From positions 1 to 48,110 of the forward strand of contig CALCCG010000080.1 in assembly GCA_937899785.1 (NCBI GenBank): a stretch of DNA of 48,110 bases, in the 5' to 3' direction. This document shows, piece by piece, positions 43,225 through 48,110 of this stretch. The notes under the pieces were generated by a model, which was given only the letters and a program-made list of their open reading frames with translations, did not search any database and had not been told where the DNA came from. A program made the translations under genes and the position numbers. Each line of letters opens with the position of its first letter. Within the stretch, counting starts at the first letter, position 1. Origin of the DNA: an uncultured Erythrobacter sp. GTDB lineage: Bacteria; Pseudomonadota; Alphaproteobacteria; Sphingomonadales; Sphingomonadaceae.

Positions 43225-44759
43225 ACCCGATTCTCCAGCAATTCCCGGTACAAAGCGCCGCGATCGACCTTGCCGTTCGCGTTCAGGGGCAGCGACGCGC
43301 GCCAATGGATGGTGCGGGGCTGCATGAAATTTGGCAATTCGCGCATCAGGTGCTTCGCCAAAGCTTCGCTTTCGTCTTTGGTCCCCCGCGCCACAAGATG
43401 CACAGCGTGCCCAACGCGCTCGTCTGGCAGCCCTAAGGCGACCGCTTCAGCGACCCCTTCAAAGGCAATGGCGACGTCTTCAATTTCCTGAGGGCTGATG
43501 CGATTGCCCGAACTTTTAATCATCGCGTCGCGCCGCCCGACGAAGTGCAGCAACCCGTCCGCCGAGCGCTTCACCTGATCGCCGGACCACACAGCTATTC
43601 CACCATAGCGAGACCCAGGCGGTGCAGGTCGAAAACGCTCGGCTGTCCTGGCCTCGTCCTGCCAATAACCCTGCGCAACCAGCGGACCGCAATGGACCAG
43701 CTCGCCCTCCTCATCCGGCTGCGCAAGCGCGCCCGCCTCGTTGACAACGAGCACTTCGGCAAAGGGGATGGCGGTGCCCATTGAAGTAGGATGGGCGTCA
43801 ACCAGCGCTGGATCAAGGAAGGTGGAGCGAAACGCCTCGGTCAGCCCGTACATCGGGTAAAGGTCTGCCTTTGGAAAAAGCCGGCGCAAAGCTCCTGCCA
43901 GGTCGATCGTGAGGGCCCCTCCACTGTTTGTCAGGCGGCGCATGGTGGACACCGCTTCAAGAGGCCAATCCGTCTCGGCCAGTTGCACCCAAAGAGGCGG
44001 CACAGCCGCCAGCGTCGTAACGCGATAGCGCGCGCATGCCTTGACCACATCTTTGGGAAACAGAAAATCGAGCGGCGCCACGCTCCCTCCTGCGAACCAG
44101 GTTGAGAGAAGCTGGTTCTGACCATAGTCAAACGACAGCGGCAAGGCAGCCAGGGTCACATCGTCATGCGCAAGGTTCAGGTAGTGCGCCACGCTGACCG
44201 CGCCGAGCCACAGATTGGCGTGGCTGAGCATGACACCCTTGGGCCGCCCGGTCGACCCGCTGGTGTACAGAATCGCGGCCAGCGCATCGGGATCGGCGCG
44301 CGACGGATCGGCCTCGCGTGCGAAACTGTACGCGTCCGCCAGCGCGTCACCCTCCTCCAACTGCGCGCAATCGTGGGGCACGTCGTCCTTGTGAAGCCGC
44401 GCAAGCCGGCTTGGCGTGCCGATGACAAGAGACGCCCCGCAATCCGCGAGGATATGAGCCACCTGAGCCCGCTTTAGCAGGGGGTTGATCGGGACATGCA
44501 CAAGACCCGCGCGCGCAGCGGCCAGCGGGATAAGGCAGGTCAACTCCCCTTTCGCGGCCCACGTGGCCACGCGGCTCCCGCGTTCGGGCACGCGCTCACG
44601 CAGCCAACCAGAGAGCCAGGCAACACGCTGTCTTAACGCCTTGTGGTTAAGGGTCTCAGCCTTGAGCAGCAGCGCCGGTCGATCACCACGACCCGCTTCG
44701 CTTGCCAATTCGGCAAGATGATCAAGCGGAAATGGTGTGGGATCGGGGCTTTGAGACAT
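43221..44759 (-). CDS. Acyl-CoA/aminoacyl ligase (AMP-forming), exosortase A system-associated (TIGR03098-like)
   Basis: The 512-residue ANL-superfamily enzyme activates a carboxylate as an adenylate and loads it on a thiol. Motifs: ILYTSGSTGRPKGVMLSH (P-loop), YGLTEAFRS (A5), VWSGDQVKR (A7-type Asp) and the C-terminal lysine in NANGKVDRGALY. The carrier protein encoded at 45917 is the natural acceptor, making a ligase-ACP-decarboxylase pathway likely. It is transcribed divergently from the GNAT gene; only 26 bases lie between the two starts, so their promoters must overlap coding sequence. Confidence 0.93.
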   Translation of the reverse strand: MSQSPDPTPFPLDHLAELASEAGRGDRPALLLKAETLNHKALRQRVAWLSGWLRERVPERGSRVATWAAKGELTCLIPLAAARAGLVHVPINPLLKRAQVAHILADCGASLVIGTPSRLARLHKDDVPHDCAQLEEGDALADAYSFAREADPSRADPDALAAILYTSGSTGRPKGVMLSHANLWLGAVSVAHYLNLAHDDVTLAALPLSFDYGQNQLLSTWFAGGSVAPLDFLFPKDVVKACARYRVTTLAAVPPLWVQLAETDWPLEAVSTMRRLTNSGGALTIDLAGALRRLFPKADLYPMYGLTEAFRSTFLDPALVDAHPTSMGTAIPFAEVLVVNEAGALAQPDEEGELVHCGPLVAQGYWQDEARTAERFRPAPPGSRYGGIAVWSGDQVKRSADGLLHFVGRRDAMIKSSGNRISPQEIEDVAIAFEGVAEAVALGLPDERVGHAVHLVARGTKDESEALAKHLMRELPNFMQPRTIHWRASLPLNANGKVDRGALYRELLENRV

Positions 44760-44785
44760 TCAGCTTTCGCAAAAGGCGATCGATT

Positions 44786-45814
44786 GTGATTGAAGCGCGA
44801 TATCACGATAGCGTTAACGTCTTGCAAGAAATGTTTGCTGCGCCCGGCGCTGGAATCGAGGATCCAACCCCCTTCGACCGGGCGGAATGGTACGCGCTCT
44901 TAGCGGGTACCGATCTGGCCCCCCTTATTGTGACCGCGACCAAGGCCAATAAGCGCGCCGCGATGGCTTTGGTGCACAAGGACCGGCGCGTCACCCCTTT
45001 GCGCAATTGGTACAGTTTCGTTTGGCGGCCAATCGCACCAGCGGGCGCTGAGGGCGACCGGCTGCTCGAGGCGATCGCTACGAGCCTGCGAACGCGAGCG
45101 CATCGCGTGACGCTTGCCCCGGTGCCGGACGAGAATGGCGCCGCTTCACGCCTTGCCAGTGTGTTTAGCAAGGCCGGTTGGCGCGTCGAAGTGAGCGCCT
45201 GCGACACCAACCATTATGTCCGCCTGGCGGGACGAGACTTCGAGCGCTATTGGAACGAGCGCCCCGGTGCCTTGCGCAGCACTCTGCGACGCAAGGCTCA
45301 CAAGGTGTCCGTTGCTCTGCATCAGGCGTTCGACACAAGAACCTGGGAGCACTACGAAGCGGTCTACGCTGCAAGCTGGAAGCCGCAAGAAGGAGAGCCA
45401 GCCATGCTGCGCGCCTTTGCGCAGCAAGAAGGCGCGGCGGGACGTCTGCGCCTCGGCCTCGCCACGCACGAAGGGCAAGCTGTTGCCGCGCAGCTTTGGA
45501 CGATTGAAGCGGGTGTGGCCTATATTCACAAGCTCGCGCATTTCGAAAGCCATCGCCATCTTTCCGCTGGAACCACGCTGTCCGCAGCGATGTTCAAGAG
45601 CGCGATCGACCATGACCGGGTGGATTGTATCGACTTTGGAACGGGAGATGAGCCATACAAGCGCGACTGGATGGAAGAGACACGACCGCGCTATCAAATC
45701 GACTGCCTCGACATGAAACAGCCGCGAGCCTGGGTCGATCTGGCGCGTCTCGCCGCCGGGCGTCTGCGCGAGGCCGATGTGCCCGCTCTTGCGCGGCTGC
45801 CCATGGGTAGCTAA
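44786..45814 (+). CDS. GNAT/CelD-like acyltransferase of the XrtA locus
   Basis: The 342-residue protein has a GNAT-like fold of the BcsL/CelD type (Acetyltransf_6): RSTLRRKAHKV, LRLGLATHEGQAVAAQLWTI, IHKLAHFESHRHLSAGTTLSAAMF and the conserved FGTGDEPYKRDWM. This group transfers acyl groups in polysaccharide loci. The start is uncertain: a GTG at 44786 keeps IEARYHDSVNVLQ, which looks like real protein, while an ATG at 44831 is the next choice. It opens the plus-strand set that continues with the carrier protein and two hydrolases. Confidence 0.85.
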   Translation: MIEARYHDSVNVLQEMFAAPGAGIEDPTPFDRAEWYALLAGTDLAPLIVTATKANKRAAMALVHKDRRVTPLRNWYSFVWRPIAPAGAEGDRLLEAIATSLRTRAHRVTLAPVPDENGAASRLASVFSKAGWRVEVSACDTNHYVRLAGRDFERYWNERPGALRSTLRRKAHKVSVALHQAFDTRTWEHYEAVYAASWKPQEGEPAMLRAFAQQEGAAGRLRLGLATHEGQAVAAQLWTIEAGVAYIHKLAHFESHRHLSAGTTLSAAMFKSAIDHDRVDCIDFGTGDEPYKRDWMEETRPRYQIDCLDMKQPRAWVDLARLAAGRLREADVPALARLPMGS

Positions 45815-45916
45815 CGCGCGCCAAGTTTTAAGCGACTGGGCAAAGGCCTCGCGATTTCGTAAGGGCGAAAGCCAAAGCCGTCGCTTCATTCGGTCAGGAA
45901 AGGGATCGCCACGGCC

Positions 45917-46252
45917 ATGAGCAGCAACCCAGATGTTCAGGACACGGTCGGATTTAACGAATCGACGAAGCCGTCGGCCGCGCGCGCGCCTGGTCACGAT
46001 ACAGAAGCCTTGCTCAAGACGGTTCTGGCTGATGTTCTTGGCATCGCGGCGCAAGCCGCCGACGCGCTTGAGGCTGACAGCGGGTTGTTTGGGCACCTTC
46101 CGGAACTGGACTCCATGGCGGTTGCCGGTCTGCTCACCGAAATCGAAGACCGGCTTGGCATTGTGATCGAGGATGACGAGGTCGACGGCGAGATGCTTGA
46201 GACTTTTGGAGGCCTGTTGGCGTTCGTGGACGCGAAGGTCGTTGAAAGCTGA
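45917..46252 (+). CDS. Acyl carrier protein of the XrtA locus
   Basis: The 111-residue protein is an acyl carrier protein with an N-terminal tail of about 25 residues. The phosphopantetheine attachment serine is in PELDSMAVAGLL, and the helix that follows (EIEDRLGIVIEDDEV) is typically acidic. It should carry the product of the neighbouring AMP ligase as a thioester. An AGGAAAGGG site lies ahead of the ATG, with a longer spacing than usual. It is separated from the GNAT gene by about 100 bases and from the hydrolase-like gene by 33. Confidence 0.92.
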   Translation: MSSNPDVQDTVGFNESTKPSAARAPGHDTEALLKTVLADVLGIAAQAADALEADSGLFGHLPELDSMAVAGLLTEIEDRLGIVIEDDEVDGEMLETFGGLLAFVDAKVVES

Positions 46253-46285
46253 GAGCGTGCCGGCGCGTAACACGGCCTTTCACGC

Positions 46286-46987
46286 ATGATTGTCGGGACC
46301 TGGTCACCGGCCTCTCAAGGTGCGGAAAGCGCGTCTGAGGAATTGCTGGTTTCCTTTGATCAAAGCCGCACACACAGGGTGTTGATCCTTCCCGCTCTGT
46401 TTGACGAAGCCAACACATTGCGGCGCTTCACTCTTTCGGTGATGCGCGCCCTTGATGCGTCCGGCGTTGACAGCGCTTTGCCCGACCTTGCCGGGATGAA
46501 TGAAAGCCTTGTTCCCATGCGCGACCAGTCCTTAACGCGCTGGCGGACGCAGCTTGGCGGGTTGGTCGAGAGCTTTGGAGCGACCCAAGTCCTTGCCATG
46601 CGAGGCGGTGCGATGCTGGCCCCCGCTTCTCTGCCCGGCTGGCGATACGCCGCGCTCGACGGACCCAAACTGCTTGCGACACTCTTGCGAGCCCGCGTCG
46701 TCAATGCGCGGGAAGCGGGCCGCTCTGAAACACGTGAAGCGCTGCTGGAAGAAGGGCGCGTGATGGGCCTTCGCCTCGCAGGCTGGGATTTTGGCGCCAA
46801 GATGGTGTGCGAACTCGAAAATGAGCAGCTTGCCCCTGCGTCTTCGCACAGAGCCATCGATCAATCTCGGCTTGGCGGTCCGGGCTTGTGGCTTCGCGCT
46901 GAACCCGACGAAGACGAAGACCAGGCGCGCGCACTCGCGGACATTGTGATCGCGGATATCGGCGACGCGGCGGATCCGTCGTCATGA
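46286..46987 (+). CDS. Alpha/beta-hydrolase-fold protein without a nucleophile (XrtA hydrolase 2 position)
   Basis: The 233-residue protein occupies the position usually held by hydrolase 2 of XrtA loci (TIGR03101). It starts like an alpha/beta hydrolase (RVLILPALFDEANTLRRFTLSVMRAL), but the elbow reads VLAMRGGAML, with no Ser or Cys where GxSxG is expected, and no clear catalytic Asp/His follows. It is therefore probably a pseudoenzyme or a partner of the adjacent hydrolase 1, with which it is coupled (ATGA at 46984-46987). Homology to hydrolase 2 is inferred mainly from position and the first strand. Confidence 0.72.
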   Translation: MIVGTWSPASQGAESASEELLVSFDQSRTHRVLILPALFDEANTLRRFTLSVMRALDASGVDSALPDLAGMNESLVPMRDQSLTRWRTQLGGLVESFGATQVLAMRGGAMLAPASLPGWRYAALDGPKLLATLLRARVVNAREAGRSETREALLEEGRVMGLRLAGWDFGAKMVCELENEQLAPASSHRAIDQSRLGGPGLWLRAEPDEDEDQARALADIVIADIGDAADPSS

Positions 46988-47772
46988 GCCGACTTCATCT
47001 CACCTTTGCCTGTGGCAGCCTGGCGCTTGCCGGAACGCTCGACACAGCGCCCGGCCACACCGGACTGTTGATGATCAGCGGAGGCAATGAAGTGCGTTCG
47101 GGCGCGTTCAGCGGACAGGCGCGACTGGCCGCAGCGGTCGCGCGCGCGGGCTTTCCCGTGTTCCGATTTGACCGCCGCGGAGTGGGTGACAGCGAGGGCG
47201 AAAATCGCGGGTTCCGCTCCTCCCGGCGCGATATCGCCAGCGCGCTCGAAGCGTTTCGAGCGCTCGCTCCGGATGTTGAGCGGGTCATTGCCTTTGGCAA
47301 TTGCGACGCGGCGTCGGCCCTTATGCTCAACGGGGGGGACGGGTTTGCAGGCCTTGTCCTGTCCAATCCATGGACGTTTGAGGAGACGGAGCCTTCGTCG
47401 CAAAGCTTGCCCCCTGCCGCAGCCATCCGCGAACGCTACGCGCAAAAGCTCAGCAATCCCAAAGAGGTAAAGAGACTTCTGAGCGGCGGGGTTAGCTTGC
47501 GAAAGCTCGCCCGAGGCCTGGTCGGGTCTGTCACCGGTGCGCGCGGAGCCGAGGGCAAATTGATCGAAGAGATGCGCGTTGGCCTTGAAAGCTTCTCTGG
47601 GCCGGTTGCTATCTTGCTAGCCACCGCGGACCGAACCGCGCAGCAATTTGAAAAAGACTGGGACCCGTCCGATGCGCGGATCGAACGGTGCCTGGGCGCT
47701 AGTCATGCCTATGTCGAACCGGACCAGGCCGAATGGCTCACAGCGCGAATCCTCCATGCCCTGCGGCTCTGA
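46984..47772 (+). CDS. Alpha/beta hydrolase 1, exosortase A system-associated (TIGR03100-like)
   Basis: The 262-residue protein matches hydrolase 1 of XrtA loci: LMISGGNEVRSGAFSGQARLAAAVARAGFPVFRFDRRGVGDSEG, then the nucleophile elbow AFGNCDAASAL with a cysteine in place of serine, as in dienelactone hydrolase and as I recall for this family. The C-terminal part has ILLATADRTAQQF (acid) and GASHAYVEPDQAEWL (histidine). It may release or transfer a thioester-bound group from the carrier protein. It ends next to the convergent RNA methyltransferase gene, whose stop begins at the following base. Confidence 0.9.
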   Translation: MSRLHLTFACGSLALAGTLDTAPGHTGLLMISGGNEVRSGAFSGQARLAAAVARAGFPVFRFDRRGVGDSEGENRGFRSSRRDIASALEAFRALAPDVERVIAFGNCDAASALMLNGGDGFAGLVLSNPWTFEETEPSSQSLPPAAAIRERYAQKLSNPKEVKRLLSGGVSLRKLARGLVGSVTGARGAEGKLIEEMRVGLESFSGPVAILLATADRTAQQFEKDWDPSDARIERCLGASHAYVEPDQAEWLTARILHALRL

Positions 47773-48110
47773 TCAGCGAACAAAGAGGCTGGCAAGCTCA
47801 ACGTGCGTGGACCATCGGAACTGACCAATGGCGCGCAGTTTTGCGAGGCGAAACCCGGCGTTCACCAGTGTCGCGGCGTCGCGTGACCAACTCGAGGGAT
47901 TGCAACTGACATAAACCACACGGTGCAACTCGCTAGCGGCAATCTGCGCGATCTGGGCTTTGGCTCCCGCGCGTGGCGGGTCGAGCAGAGCCGCGCCAAA
48001 TCGGTTAAGCTCGTCGGGCTTTAGGGGGTTGCGAAACAGATCACGGTGCAATGCGTGCACGTCGCGGGCACCCCGCGCAGCGGCGAGCTTGCAAGCGAGA
48101 TGCGCCGCGC
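47773..48110 (-). CDS. RNA uracil-5-methyltransferase (RlmD/TrmA family), C-terminal part (runs off the right edge)
   Basis: The open minus-strand frame enters at the right edge and codes for the last 112 residues of the protein. It shows LLDPPRAG (motif IV) and the catalytic-nucleophile region VVYVSCNPSSWSRD, both diagnostic of TrmA/RlmC/RlmD methyltransferases that make 5-methyluridine in tRNA or rRNA. The SAM-binding core and any TRAM or iron-sulfur part lie outside the window, so the member cannot be named. It converges on the XrtA hydrolase set. Confidence 0.88.
   Translation of the reverse strand, partial: AAHLACKLAAARGARDVHALHRDLFRNPLKPDELNRFGAALLDPPRAGAKAQIAQIAASELHRVVYVSCNPSSWSRDAATLVNAGFRLAKLRAIGQFRWSTHVELASLFVR

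Noticed and set aside
45146..46273. 375-codon open frame on the minus strand
   Set aside because: It runs antisense through the GNAT and carrier-protein genes, both of which have clear family signatures.

Overview
The window reads as chromosomal DNA of a GC-rich alphaproteobacterium, most likely Sphingomonadales and probably Erythrobacteraceae. That placement is inferred from the protein sequence style, the RNase E with a large acidic insertion in its S1 domain, the nuoA-B-C order, and a complete-looking exosortase A (XrtA)/PEP-CTERM exopolysaccharide locus. I see no rRNA, tRNA, CRISPR array, insertion sequence, integrase or phage gene.

Left third (1-16752), mostly housekeeping. A nuo operon on the minus strand starts with nuoA and nuoB and runs off the left edge in nuoC; a gene for an unknown secreted protein sits between nuoB and nuoC with stop/start overlaps on both sides. 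Next come a coniferyl-type aldehyde dehydrogenase, a divergent thiolase with a small lipoprotein, an SH3-repeat protein, a 2-hydroxyacid dehydrogenase and an alpha/beta hydrolase. The fabA-fabB-fabI operon (unsaturated fatty acid synthesis) follows, then prfB coupled to a methyltransferase-like lipoprotein, a periplasmic peroxiredoxin, penicillin-binding protein 1A and an N-acetylmuramoyl-L-alanine amidase.

Middle (16753-28500). RNase E lies behind a long leader. A divergent pair follows: a PLP fold-type I enzyme and an ATP-grasp ligase, neither of which I can assign to a pathway. Then come a beta-propeller protein, a membrane protein, a short AraC-type protein, an SDR, a solitary sdhB, a PaaI-type thioesterase and zapE.

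Right part (28497-47772), the XrtA locus. A tightly packed minus-strand operon runs from 41796 down to 29625: Wza-like export lipoprotein, chain-length determinant, tyrosine kinase, outer-membrane barrel protein, AAA ATPase, polysaccharide deacetylase, FemAB protein, glycosyltransferase, exosortase and asparagine-synthase-like amidotransferase. About 195 bases further on is a crotonase that aligns, as far as memory allows, with RpfF, the DSF quorum-signal synthase, including both catalytic glutamates. Upstream is a second set, on both strands, that looks like a carrier-protein pathway: acyl/aminoacyl-AMP ligase, PLP decarboxylase, GNAT protein, acyl carrier protein and two alpha/beta-hydrolase-fold proteins. 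The first set should make, export and edit an exopolysaccharide; the second probably makes a small acyl or amino group that decorates it. The exosortase is short and lacks the EpsI domain often fused to it, and no PEP-CTERM substrate is encoded in the window. The right edge holds the C-terminal part of an RlmD/TrmA-type RNA uracil methyltransferase.

Most interesting for follow-up: the RpfF-like gene beside the XrtA operon, the shortened exosortase, the hydrolase-like protein without a nucleophile, the PLP/ATP-grasp pair, and the secreted protein inside the nuo operon. Start codons were refined by eye using Shine-Dalgarno-like sequences and the many 4-base ATGA/GTGA overlaps.
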